Source: JAMXLO01 sp963819855
GTDB lineage: Bacteria > Pseudomonadota > Alphaproteobacteria > Acetobacterales > Acetobacteraceae
Reading direction: 5' to 3'
DNA length: 64,000 bases
Assembly (NCBI GenBank): GCA_963819855.1
Contig: CAWFYC010000032.1
Span: 1-64,000 of the forward strand
Shown piece by piece: positions 35,905 to 44,912 of the stretch; positions within the stretch are counted from its first letter, which is position 1; each line of letters starts with the position of its first letter. The notes below the pieces were generated by a model that saw nothing but the letters and a program-made list of their open reading frames with translations, was not told the origin of the DNA and did no database searches. Position numbers and translations under genes: made by a program.

Positions 35905-37033
35905 ACCGCCGCACCGCCGCTTCGTCCAGCGTCACGCCAAGGCCCGGTCCTTTCGGCACATCCAGATGTCCGTCCGCATAACGGAGCGGTTCGACAAAGA
36001 TGTCGTTCTGCAACGCATTGCGGCCGACGTCGTATTCCACCAGCGGCGGGAACGGTACGTGCTCGCCGTGTGGGTAATCAGACAGCGACGCGACGAACTG
36101 CACCGCTGCCGCGAGCCCGATGCCAGCGCCCCAGACATGCGGCGAAATCCGCAGATGTTCGGCGGCGCACAAAATGCTGACGGTACGCGCGACATCGAAG
36201 CCGCCGCATAGCGTAAGGTCGGGCTGCACGATCGACGCCAGCCGGGCGTCGATCAGGCGGCGGAAGTCGAACACGCTGTACAGCGCCTCGCCGGTGGCAA
36301 GCGATACCGGCGCGCGGGATTTCAGACTGGCATAACCGGCCCAGTCCTGTGGCGCGAGCGGTTCCTCGTACCAATGGATGTCGAACTGTGCGGTGCGGCG
36401 CATGCTCTCCAGCACGCCGTCTTCCGTGTAGTTGCCGTTGGTATCGACAGTGAGAAGCGGCGCATCGCCGATGATGCGCCGCGCCAGCGCCGCGCGCTTT
36501 GCGTCCTCCACGGGGTGCCGGCCGATCTTGATCTTGAACGCGGTGAAGCCGCGTGCGGCGTTCGGTTCAAGCTGCTGTGCCAGTGCTCTGTCCTGATCGT
36601 CCGCTTCGGTGAAATAGCCGCCCGACGCGTAGACCGGCACACGTTCGCGCTGCCGGCCACCGATCAGGTCGGCGACGGACAGGTTCAGCAGCTTGCCCAT
36701 CGCATCGTGCGCGGCAATGTCGATGCCGCCCATCAGCGCGACCAACTGGTTCTGGGTGCCGAAGTGATACATCCGCGCCAGCACGATCTGGGCCGCCGCA
36801 CGCTGCGCGAACACGCTGCGGCCGAGGTAGAGCGGCTTCACCATCTCCAGATAGGCGCGGCTGACCGCGGGCGGACCCCATGCCTCACCGATGCCCTGCA
36901 CGCCATCCTCGGTCTCCAGGATCACCAGACCGCCACCCCGACGGTTTGTGATGCCACGCGACGAGCCGTAGCCTTCGCCTGGAGGCAGGTGGTACTCCAG
37001 CGGCAGAACGCGGATATCGCGGATGCGGGACAC
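35891..37033 (-). CDS. Mandelate racemase/muconate lactonizing enzyme family protein (KxK type)
   Basis: 380 residues from the GTG at 37033, where AGGGAG lies upstream and the family fold begins (IRDIRVLPLEYHLPPGEGYG). The longer frame to 37180 would overlap the divergent peptidase gene and is rejected. Catalytic elements are KIK in AFKIKIGRHP, the metal ligands Asp in TVDTNGNY, Glu in YEEPLAPQ and Glu in ATGEALYS, and His in ISPHVWGAG. This set matches mandelate racemase-type catalysis, probably on an alpha-hydroxy or sugar acid. Confidence 0.9.
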   Translation of the reverse strand: MSRIRDIRVLPLEYHLPPGEGYGSSRGITNRRGGGLVILETEDGVQGIGEAWGPPAVSRAYLEMVKPLYLGRSVFAQRAAAQIVLARMYHFGTQNQLVALMGGIDIAAHDAMGKLLNLSVADLIGGRQRERVPVYASGGYFTEADDQDRALAQQLEPNAARGFTAFKIKIGRHPVEDAKRAALARRIIGDAPLLTVDTNGNYTEDGVLESMRRTAQFDIHWYEEPLAPQDWAGYASLKSRAPVSLATGEALYSVFDFRRLIDARLASIVQPDLTLCGGFDVARTVSILCAAEHLRISPHVWGAGIGLAAAVQFVASLSDYPHGEHVPFPPLVEYDVGRNALQNDIFVEPLRYADGHLDVPKGPGLGVTLDEAAVRRFSQA

Positions 37034-37109
37034 GGAGGAACTCCCTGACCTTTGTGGCGGCCTGGATGAGTAGCACGTAACGACTGCGGGCCCTTGAAAG
37101 GAACCCAAT

Positions 37110-38183
37110 ATGCCACGCGCCAGACTGCGTGACCTCGGCATCGCCACCGGCACGCTTCCGCCAGGGACATGGAACGCCATTACCGACGTGCCCGGCGTGC
37201 GTGTCGGCTACACCACGCTGATCCGTGACACGCCGTCGGTCGTACGCACCGGCGTCACCGCGATCTGGCCGCGTGGGCCGGAGTTGTGGACCGATGCGGT
37301 ATTCGCCGGCATCCACTCGTTCAACGGCAACGGCGAGATGACCGGCTGGGCGTGGATCGCCGAACAGGGGCTGCTGGCCTCGCCGATCTGCATCACCAAC
37401 ACGCATTCGGTCGGCGTGGTGCGCGATGCGATCTGTGCGCTTGCCGTCCGTGACAAGGTGCCGATGCCGTGGCTGCTGCCGGTCGTGGCCGAAACCTACG
37501 ATGGCTGGCTCAGCGATGCGACCAGCTTTCCGGTCACCGCTGAACATGCGCTCGCCGCGCTCGATGGCGCGGTCGCGGGACCGATCGCCGAGGGCAACGT
37601 CGGTGGCGGCACGGGCATGATCTGCCACGAGTTCAAGGGCGGGACCGGCACCGCCTCGCGCATCGTGCAGGCGGCAGGCGAAACATTCACCGTCGGTGCG
37701 CTGGTGCAGGCGAACTACGGTGCGCGTGATCTGCTGCGCATCGATGGCGTGCCGGTCGGGCGCGAGATCGGCCCCGGCATCGTTCCATCGCCGCACAGGC
37801 CACGCGATGGCTCGATCATCGTGGTGCTGGCGACCGATGCGCCGCTGCTGCCGATCCAGTGCCAACGGATGGCGCGACGCGCCACGACGGGGCTCGCCTG
37901 GGTTGGCGGCATCGGTGCCAATAGCAGCGGCGACATCTTCCTCGCCTTCGCGACCGGCAATCATGTGCGTTTGGGCGAGGCGATCAGCAACGTTCGCATG
38001 CTGTCGCCCGACAACATGACCGCGCTGTTCCAGGCCGCGGCGGAAGCGACCGAGGAGGCGATCCTCAACGCACTCACCGCGGCCGAGACAATGACCGGCG
38101 TGCACGGTCACACGGCACGGGCGCTGCCGCTCGACACGCTCACCGGGGTCATGCGCCGCTATCGTCCTACTGTTGTATGCTGA
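37110..38183 (+). CDS. P1 family peptidase (DmpA/L-aminopeptidase D-esterase-like)
   Basis: 357 residues. The Ntn-hydrolase of DmpA type self-cleaves before a Ser nucleophile. Here the Gly-Ser junction is G234-S235 in RDGSIIVVLATDAPLLP. Other family segments are NTHSVGVVRDAI, EGNVGGGTGMICHEFKGGTG and GALVQANYG. Members release N-terminal amino acids or beta-amino acids from small peptides and amides. It starts 76 bp from the divergent enolase-superfamily gene. Its presence in the block fits amide or peptide-like substrates. Confidence 0.92.
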   Translation: MPRARLRDLGIATGTLPPGTWNAITDVPGVRVGYTTLIRDTPSVVRTGVTAIWPRGPELWTDAVFAGIHSFNGNGEMTGWAWIAEQGLLASPICITNTHSVGVVRDAICALAVRDKVPMPWLLPVVAETYDGWLSDATSFPVTAEHALAALDGAVAGPIAEGNVGGGTGMICHEFKGGTGTASRIVQAAGETFTVGALVQANYGARDLLRIDGVPVGREIGPGIVPSPHRPRDGSIIVVLATDAPLLPIQCQRMARRATTGLAWVGGIGANSSGDIFLAFATGNHVRLGEAISNVRMLSPDNMTALFQAAAEATEEAILNALTAAETMTGVHGHTARALPLDTLTGVMRRYRPTVVC

Positions 38184-38278
38184 GGACAGGATTTCATCTG
38201 ATGGTCGCATTGCGGCTCTTGATCGCAACCCGTCACTCAACACATGCAGATTCGACGCAGACGCCAGGAGGCCCCGAC

Positions 38279-40676
38279 ATGCCCGATCTCGGCACGCATC
38301 GCGAAACCGCAAGCGCTCTGACGCCGGACCTGCTGCGACGCATGGATGCCTGGTGGCGGGCGGCCAATTACCTTTCGGTCGGCCAGATCTATCTGATGGC
38401 GAACCCGTTGCTGCGCGAGCCGCTCCGTAAGGATCACATCAAGCCGCGGCTGCTCGGGCATTGGGGAACCACGCCCGGACTGAACTTCCTCTACGTGCAC
38501 ATGAACCGGCTGATCAACGAGCACGACCTGAATGCCATCTATGTCGCCGGCCCCGGACATGGCGGCCCGGGCCTGGTCGCCAACACGTACCTTGAAGGCA
38601 GCTACAGCGAGGTCTACCCGAACATCCCGCAGAACGAAGCGGGCATTGGGCGGCTGTTCACGCAGTTCTCGTTTCCCGGCGGCATTCCTAGCCATGTCGC
38701 GCCGGAGACGCCTGGTTCGATCAACGAAGGCGGCGAACTCGGCTATTCGCTGCTGCACGCCTACGGCGCGGTGTTCGACAATCCGGATCTGCTGGCATGC
38801 TGCGTGGTCGGCGACGGCGAGGCGGAGACCGGCCCGCTGGCGGCGAGCTGGCATTCCAACAAGTTCCTCAATCCGGCACGAGACGGCGCGGTGCTGCCGA
38901 TCCTGCATCTGAACGGTTACAAAATCGCCGGACCGACCGTGCTGGCGCGGATACCTGAAGAGGAGCTGCGGCAGCTGCTCACCGGTTACGGCTACCAGCC
39001 GGTGTTCGTCACCGGCGACGACCCGCACGCGATGCACCAACTGATGGCGCAGCACGCTCGATGCGGTGCACGCCGACATCAAGTCGATCCAGGACCGTGC
39101 GCGATCCGACGGCTTCTCCGAACGTCCCGCGTGGCCGATGATCGTGTTGCGCACGCCGAAGGGCTGGACCGGGCCGAAGGTCGTCGACGGCCATCAGGTC
39201 GAGGGCACGTTTCGCGCGCATCAGGTGCCGCTCGAGCGAGGTGCGCACCAATCCCGATCATCTGCGCATGCTCGAAGACTGGATGAAGAGCTACCGCCGC
39301 GAGGAGCTGTTCGATGCGAACGGGCAACTGCGCGCGGAACTGGCATCGCTGGCGCCGAAAGGCGGTCGGCGCATGGGGGCCAATCCGCACGCCAACGGCG
39401 GGCTGCTGCTGCGGGACCTGGAGCTGCCCGATTTCCGCGATTACGCGGTGGATGTGCCGAAGCCCGGCGACGGTGGAGGCCGAGGCCACGCGCATCACCG
39501 GACACTTCCTGCGCGACGTGTTCCGGCTGAACGACGCGATGCAGCAACTTCCGTCTGATGGGGCCCGACGAAACCGCGTCGAACCGGCTGGGCTGCGGTG
39601 TTCGAGGTGACCGATCGCGTGTCCACCGCGCGCATCCTGCCGACGACGAGCACATCACGCCGGACGGCCGCGTGATGGAGGTGCTGAGCGAGCATCTGTG
39701 CCAGGGCTGGCTGGAGGGCTACCTGCTCACCGGGCGCCACGGGTTCTTCTCATGCTACGAGGCGTTCATCCACATCATCGATTCGATGTTCAATCAGCAC
39801 GCCAAGTGGCTGAAGGTCGTGCCGGAAGATTCCCTGGCGGCGGCCGATCGCGTCGCTGAATTACCTGCTCACCAGCCACGTCTGGCGGCAGGACCACAAC
39901 GGGTTCAGCCATCAGGATCCCGGCTTCATCGACCACGTGGTGAACAAGAAGGCCGACGTCGTGCGGATCTATCTGCCGCCCGATGCCAACACGCTGCTGT
40001 CGGTGGTCGATCACTGCCTGCGCAGCCGCGACTACGTCAACGTCATCGTCGCCGGCAAGCAGCCCGCGCTGCAGTGGCTCGACATGGACGCGGCGGTCCG
40101 GCAGTGCACGGTGGGCGTCGGCATCTGGACCTGGGCGAGCAACGACGAAGGCGTGGAGCCCGACGTGGTGATGGCATGCGCCGGTGACGTGCCGACGCTG
40201 GAGACGCTGGCCGCGGTCGATCTGCTGCGGACGCATCTGCCTGATCTGAAGGTGCGCGTGGTCAACGTGGTGGACCTGATGACGCTGCAGCCGGCGACCG
40301 AGCATCCGCACGGCCTGTCCGACCGGGAGTTCAATTCGATCTTCACGCCGGACGGCCGGTGATCTTCGCGTTCCACGGCTATCCGTGGCTGATCCATCGG
40401 CTGATCTATCGGCGCTCGATGTCGGATCGGTTCCACGTGCGCGGCTACAAGGAGGAAGGCACCACCACTACGCCGTTCGACATGACGGTGCTGAACGATC
40501 TCGATCGCTTCCATCTGGCCGGCGACGTGATCGACCGGGTGCCGCGGGTGCGCGGCGTCGCCGGGCATGTCAAGCAGTTCCTGCGCGACCGGCTGGTCGA
40601 GCATCACCAGTATGTGCGGACGCATGGCGAGGACATGCCGGAGGTGCGCGACTGGCGTTGGGGTGGAGGTCGGTAG
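38279..40676 (+). pseudogene. xfp: Xylulose-5-phosphate/fructose-6-phosphate phosphoketolase, broken by about eight indels
   Basis: Start ATG at 38279 with AGGAGG upstream. The first 260 residues are intact and carry the TPP-binding signs (YVAGPGHGGPGLVANTYLEG, GDGEAETGPLAASWHSNKF). From 39053 on, the full phosphoketolase sequence is recovered only by switching frames. Apparent insertions lie near 39053, 39234, 39469, 39548, 39591 and 39827; apparent deletions lie near 39644 and 40354. Restored, it is about 799 residues, the normal length, ending HGEDMPEVRDWRW. Between the indels there are no stops and conserved motifs are kept. The enzyme would split xylulose-5-P into acetyl-P and glyceraldehyde-3-P. 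Either a very recent pseudogene or a locally poor consensus. Confidence 0.88.
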
Positions 40677-40709
40677 GCGACGAACCGCATCCGATCCCAA
40701 CGACGAGGT

Positions 40710-40783
40710 GATGGGTTTCGCTGCGCTCTACCCACCCTACGAGTTGTCGCGGGTAGGATGGGTAGAGCGCAGCGAAACCCATC
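40710..40783. repeat. Palindromic repeat family A, copy 3
   Basis: 31-bp arms at 40710-40740 and 40753-40783 with one mismatch and a 12-nt spacer. It lies 34 bp after the end of xfp. The wider flanks of copies 1 and 2 are not present here. Confidence 0.88.
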
Positions 40784-40902
40784 GCATTCAGTCACCGTCG
40801 ACAAAGTTGACCGCGAGAAAGTCGTCACCGGCCTGCACAAAGCGATCGACGATGGCGACCAGTGTTTCGTGATCGAGTCAGGCAAAGTACCCACCGCGTA
40901 GG
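40758..40902 (+). CDS. Small ORF with repeat-encoded start (doubtful)
   Basis: 47 codons plus stop. The first nine residues (MGRAQRNPS) are encoded by the right arm of the family A repeat. The rest (VDKVDREKVVTGLHKAIDDG then FVIESGKVPTA) has the look of real protein sequence. It may be the 3' remnant of an old gene cut by the repeat. No family recognised. The rest of the gap up to 41041 shows nothing further. Confidence 0.25.
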
Positions 40903-41041
40903 TTCGCGGGCGCGGCGCGGCTTGCGCTGGTTAGTCGCGAATGGACGTCGCGACCTTGCGATGCTTGAATGACATGATAGCGTCGCTACCCGCTTTCGCC
41001 ATTCCGCCGTGATGTTGGCAGTCCAGCATGGAGGCTCAAGC

Positions 41042-41611
41042 ATGTTCGCCAATGTGGCAAGAACCCTGACGCTGGCGTCACTTGGATTGCTGGGAGCGTG
41101 TGCAACCTACGTTCCGCCGCCGCCGGCGGAGCCCGAGGCGTTCTCCCGCGATCTGCGAGGGTCGTATGACCGGACCTGGTCCGCAGTCACTTATGTGGCC
41201 GGTGCCAGCTTCTTCAAGATCAAGGCCTTCGAGAAGGCCAGCGGACTCATGACGGTCGATTTCGACTTGCGCGACATCACGCCGTATGTGGATTGTGGCA
41301 CCGCCCAAAACAGCACGACCCATCAGGCGACCCCGGCTCTTCTCGCACTCGGCCTCACCAAGATCTCCCTGGAGGGAACGGCAAACATCAACATTCGGTC
41401 GCAAGGATCGAATCGGACTGCCATTCAGTTCAACAGCCAATACACACTGGACGGCTTCAGACCGGATGGATACGGGGGGCTCGCGCGGGTCGTCGAATGG
41501 AAATTCAACAGCGGATCAGCGGACACTCAGAACCTGGGCGTGCTGGTTACCTGCCGTTCATCGTACAAGATCGAGCGTGATTTTCTGAACGAGGTTTCGG
41601 CTCGACTGTGA
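41042..41611 (+). CDS. Predicted lipoprotein of unknown function
   Basis: 189 residues from the ATG at 41042, preceded by GGAGG; an in-frame ATG at 41009 lacks such a site. The lipobox LLGAC places the lipidated Cys at residue 20 after a short signal peptide, followed by a Pro-rich linker (YVPPPPAEPEAF). The mature part has alternating beta-like segments (TANINIRSQGSNRTAIQFNS split by turns) resembling small envelope lipoproteins. I recognise no specific family. It probably sits in the outer membrane, facing the periplasm. Confidence 0.72.
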   Translation: MFANVARTLTLASLGLLGACATYVPPPPAEPEAFSRDLRGSYDRTWSAVTYVAGASFFKIKAFEKASGLMTVDFDLRDITPYVDCGTAQNSTTHQATPALLALGLTKISLEGTANINIRSQGSNRTAIQFNSQYTLDGFRPDGYGGLARVVEWKFNSGSADTQNLGVLVTCRSSYKIERDFLNEVSARL

Positions 41612-41633
41612 CGGCGACAGTGAATATCCACAA

Positions 41634-42838
41634 TCAGCGACTTGCTGGCGTAGCCCGCGCCTCCGGCACCGTGAACCACACCCAGATCAGGTTGATCAGC
41701 AGCAGTGCCGCTGTCACCGCAAAGACGAATCGTATCCCCAAGGTCGCCGCAACCAGGCCGCCGGTCAGCGGACCGAGTGTATTGCCGACGAAATACGCCG
41801 ACGACACCATGCCGTAGACGAAGCCGCGGCTCGACGCACTGGTCAGCCGCCCGATCAGCGAATTCGCTGCCGGCAGGATGCCGCCGACGAACAGACCGAG
41901 GCCGAAGCGCTCGGCCACGAACGCCCAGTAGCCGAACGAAAACGCCTGCGGGATGGTGAACAATGCGGCGCCGAACAGGCTGATCAGCAGCACGGTGCGA
42001 TAGCCGATCACGTCGCTCTTGCGGCCGAGGAACGGTACCGCGAGCACGCCGGCGACGCCGGTGACCGAGAATGCCAGCCCGCCCAGCGTGGCGAGGTCCG
42101 GCCGCGGCCCGAGCATCTCCTGCACGAACAGCGTCACCACCGGCTGCACCGCCTGGGTGGCGAACTGCGCCATCAGCATCACCACGATCAGCGCCATCAG
42201 ACCCGTGGTGCGCGTGTCGCCGGCGTCCCTCGCCCGGCGGGGTGAAGCGTTCCGGCACGAAGCGCCAGGTGCCGAGAAACGCCACCATTGAGATCACGCC
42301 GGCGAAGAAGAACGGCACGCGGAAACTGCCGGTGAGGTCCACCACCACGCCGCCGATGATCGGCCCGATCAGCGACCCCGACCAGTTGCCCGGTGCCGAG
42401 CCAGCCCAGCGAGTAGCCCAGCCGCGCCTCCGGCACCTGGGTGGACACCAGCACGGTGGCGGCGGAGTTGAAGCCGGCGAGCGCGCCCATGCCGGCGCGG
42501 AACGCCAGCATGTGCCAGGGATTGGTCGCCACACCCATCAGGATGGTGAAGACCGCGATGCCGAGGGTCGAACGCAGCACCATCAGCTTGCGGCCATAGC
42601 GGTCGGCCAGACTGCCCCAGACCGGCGCGGTGAAGATCGCGATGAACGAGGTGACCGAGGCAAGCACGCCGGCCCAGACCGACACCGCCTCGCGCGACAC
42701 CACGCCGAGTTCAGGCAGGAACAGCGGCATGATCGGGCTCAGGATGCTGAACGAGATGCTCATCACGAACTGAACCCCGACCATCGTCCACAGCGTTCGC
42801 TGCCAGTGCTGCGCCTCGCAGGGCGGCGTCGCGTCCAT
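41634..42838 (-). pseudogene. MFS drug-type transporter with two frameshifts
   Basis: Three frames join to one protein of about 400 residues. The start at 42838 runs to GWLGTGQLVG. The middle part is SLIGPIIGGVVVDLTGSFRVPFFFAG to ERFTPPGE. The end is MALIVVMLMAQFATQAVQPV to PEARATPASR, stopping at 41634. Each junction is explained by one extra G in a G-run (C-runs at 42376-42379 and 42227-42229 on the plus strand). Twelve membrane helices and the loop motif GSLADRYGRKLMVL identify a DHA1-like exporter. Homopolymer indels make sequencing error a serious alternative to true loss. Confidence 0.8.
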
Positions 42839-42969
42839 TGGTTCGTTGCCTTCAATCGCGTGGCGCAGAATTCGGGGGATCAGCCGATGTGTAAAGCGCG
42901 GCCGACGCCGGCCCTTTGCCGTTCGCCCGCCGCGCGCTATCTGTATTTCACATCCTGCGAGGTCGTTGC

Positions 42970-43464
42970 ATGGCAGAGGACAAGGAGCAGCAGCCGGAGA
43001 GCCTGCTCCCCTACGATGAATGGGTGGAAGCGGCGATGCGCCAGGTGGTGGTGCGCGCGCTGGCCCATGTCGCGGTCGAAGGCCTGCCCGGCGAGCACCA
43101 TTTCTATCTGACCTTTCGCACCGACTATCCCGGCGTAGTGATGCCGCCGCGGCTGCGCGCGCAGTATCCGCAGGAGATGACGATCGTTCTGCAGCACCAG
43201 TTCTGGGACCTGAAGATGGACCAGGAAGCAGGGCTGATCAGCGTCGGCCTGTCGTTCGGCGGCGTGGCCGCTGCGCTGGTGATCCCGCTGGGCGCGGTGA
43301 CCGGTTTCGCCGACCCGTTCGTGCGCTACGGGCTGCGGTTCCAGCCGGTTCCGGTGGCGGAGTCCGTCGACGAGGCGGCGGAACCGGAACCAAGTGACAA
43401 GCCAGCCGAGAAGCCGCAGGTGGTGAGTCTCGATGCGTTCCGCCGCCGGCCGCCGAAGAGCTAG
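42970..43464 (+). CDS. sspB: SspB family ClpXP adaptor (alphaproteobacterial type)
   Basis: 164 residues from the ATG at 42970, which begins MAEDKEQQPESLLPYDEWV; a longer frame from 42916 lacks support. The conserved core is YLTFRTDYPGVVMPPRLR, then MTIVLQHQFWDLKM and FSVGLSFGG-like strands with PFVRYGLRF. The acidic, Pro-rich linker ends in VVSLDAFRRR, the expected ClpX-tethering tail. SspB delivers ssrA-tagged and other substrates to ClpXP in the cytoplasm. Confidence 0.9.
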   Translation: MAEDKEQQPESLLPYDEWVEAAMRQVVVRALAHVAVEGLPGEHHFYLTFRTDYPGVVMPPRLRAQYPQEMTIVLQHQFWDLKMDQEAGLISVGLSFGGVAAALVIPLGAVTGFADPFVRYGLRFQPVPVAESVDEAAEPEPSDKPAEKPQVVSLDAFRRRPPKS

Positions 43465-43518
43465 TGGATGAAATCTGACGGATAGGTCCGGTCGAATTGT
43501 CTGAGGCAGGCAAGGAAT

Positions 43519-43570
43519 TGAAACCACTCAGCGTCCTATCTGTGTGCATCCGTGTGCATCTGTGGTTTCA
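43519..43570. repeat. Family C repeat, copy 2 (partial palindrome)
   Basis: TGAAACCAC (43519-43527) pairs with GTGGTTTCA (43562-43570). Between them lies one strand of the ACACAGATG-type tandem units (CTATCTGTGTGCATCCGTGT), without the full opposite arm found in copy 1. This looks like a decayed copy. It lies in the 226-bp gap between sspB and the IS element; the gap holds only repeats. Confidence 0.78.
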
Positions 43571-43634
43571 ACATCTCGCTTACCTTGCGCTGGAGCAAAC
43601 GAGCCGAACGCGTCCGTCCGACGACGGTTCCAAG

Positions 43635-43689
43635 CGTCATTCCCGCGCAAGCGGGAACCCAGGGAGTGGTCCGCGCCGTAGCGCTGGGT
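43635..43689. repeat. Left half of a family B repeat split by the IS30 element
   Basis: CGTCATTCCCGCGCAAGCGG through CGCTGGGT is the left part of a family B unit. Its right part (CCCCGCTTGCGCGGGGATGA, 44731 onward) lies beyond the insertion sequence. Joining 43689 to 44731 restores a unit like that at 29485-29561. Confidence 0.85.
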
Positions 43690-44730
43690 TCGCTGAGTTC
43701 ACAAACGAAGTGCAACACCAAGCTAAGGTGTTGCAATGGACCGACATTACGCCCACCTTCGAGCTCGAAGACCGGTGCTCGATTGCCCGGCTTCATGAAG
43801 CCGGGCAATCGATCCGCCAAATCGCGGCAACTCTGGATCGCTCGCCATCGACCATCTCTCGCGAGCTGAACCGCAATTCCGGAACCAAAGCCGGCTATCA
43901 GCCGGCTTACGCCCAGCAGCAAACCAACGCCCGTCGCTGGACCGGCTCACGCCTGCAACGCGACCCAGCTTTGCGAACCCTGGTCCTCGGTTGCCTCGCA
44001 CGCGGCTGGTCCCCCGAGCAAGTCGTCGGAAGGATCCGCCGGCAAGGCGCCGATACCACCATCAGTCATGAGACAATCTATCGATTCATCTACGCCCAGA
44101 TCCGCCGTACCCAGGACTATGCCTGGCGTCACTATCTACCGCGCGCCAAGTTCAAACGCGGCTATCGCGGCCAAAAGGGCGGCAGTCCTGTGCAGCATAT
44201 AAAACATCGTGTTCCCATCACCAAACGTCCACTCTACATCAAGGCGCGCCGGCAGCCCGGACATTGGGAAACCGACTATCTCCTGTTCAGCCGATACGGC
44301 CAGTCAGTCCTGGTTGCGCAGGAACGCACATCACGCTTCCTGCTCCTCGCCAAGCCGCCCACCCGTAAGGCAGCTCCAACCGCCGCCCGCCTGCTTCGCT
44401 GGTTCGCCTCCCTGCCGCAGCAGTTGCGCCGAACCCTCACTCAGGACAATGGTACCGAGTTCGCCGACCACCACAAACTACGCACAACACTCGGCATCCG
44501 CACATACTTCTGCAAACCCCATAGCCCTTGGGAAAAGGGCGGAATCGAGAACGCCAACGGACGCCTCCGCCGAACCCTGCCGCGTCAAGCAGACTTGCGC
44601 CGCTACTCCCCCAGCCAGATCGATGCCATCGCACTCCGCTATAACAATACCCCACGAAAGTGCCTTGGCTTCCAGACGCCCGCCGAACTATTCTCCCGTC
44701 ATCTGTTGCACTTCAAATGTGACTCCACCT
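43690..44730 (+). mobile_element. IS30-family insertion sequence
   Basis: About 1.04 kb. The left end reads GAGTTCACAAACGAAGTGCAACA and the right end, inverted, reads GAGTCACATTTGAAGTGCAACA; they share GAAGTGCAACA and most outer bases. The single transposase gene fills the element. It sits inside a family B repeat. I see no clear target-site duplication: left flank CTGGGT, right flank CCCCGC. Confidence 0.85.
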
Positions 44731-44750
44731 CCCCGCTTGCGCGGGGATGA
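43728..44750 (+). CDS. IS30 family transposase
   Basis: 340 residues from a GTG at 43728 just inside the left inverted repeat; the open frame extends to 43497 in host DNA, which I exclude. The N-terminal HTH is IARLHEAGQSIRQIAATLDRS and STISRELNRN. The DDE catalytic core has Asp in GHWETDYLL, Asp in TQDNGTEFAD and Glu in SPWEKGGIENANGRLRR, in the IS30 arrangement. The frame runs through the right inverted repeat and ends at a TGA in the flanking family B repeat, so the last residues (SPLARG) are encoded by target DNA. No internal damage is seen; probably functional. Confidence 0.93.
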   Translation: MLQWTDITPTFELEDRCSIARLHEAGQSIRQIAATLDRSPSTISRELNRNSGTKAGYQPAYAQQQTNARRWTGSRLQRDPALRTLVLGCLARGWSPEQVVGRIRRQGADTTISHETIYRFIYAQIRRTQDYAWRHYLPRAKFKRGYRGQKGGSPVQHIKHRVPITKRPLYIKARRQPGHWETDYLLFSRYGQSVLVAQERTSRFLLLAKPPTRKAAPTAARLLRWFASLPQQLRRTLTQDNGTEFADHHKLRTTLGIRTYFCKPHSPWEKGGIENANGRLRRTLPRQADLRRYSPSQIDAIALRYNNTPRKCLGFQTPAELFSRHLLHFKCDSTSPLARG

Positions 44751-44773
44751 CGACGGGGGCGGTTTCTTGTCAG

Positions 44774-44881
44774 GAGCGAAGCGACGAAGCAATCTCGATG
44801 TAAGGGGCCACAGAGCGCTGCGCCGCTTTGGAGATTTTTGCTGGCCCGAGATTGCTTCGTCGTTTCGCTTCTCGCAATGAC
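44774..44881. repeat. Palindromic repeat family D
   Basis: GAGCGAAGCGACGAAGCAAT begins the left arm (44774-44797). The right arm at 44847-44870 is its reverse complement with two mismatches, followed by CTCGCAATGAC. It adjoins the right half of the split family B unit, the same B-plus-D arrangement as at 29452-29606. It fills most of the gap before the fumarase gene. Confidence 0.85.
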
Positions 44882-44912
44882 AGCGTGAAGAATATCAGCA
44901 AGAGAGTGATCC

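Noticed and set aside
43497..43727. Extended N-terminus of the IS30 transposase into host DNA
   Set aside because: This part of the open frame lies outside the left inverted repeat and encodes sspB-downstream and repeat DNA.
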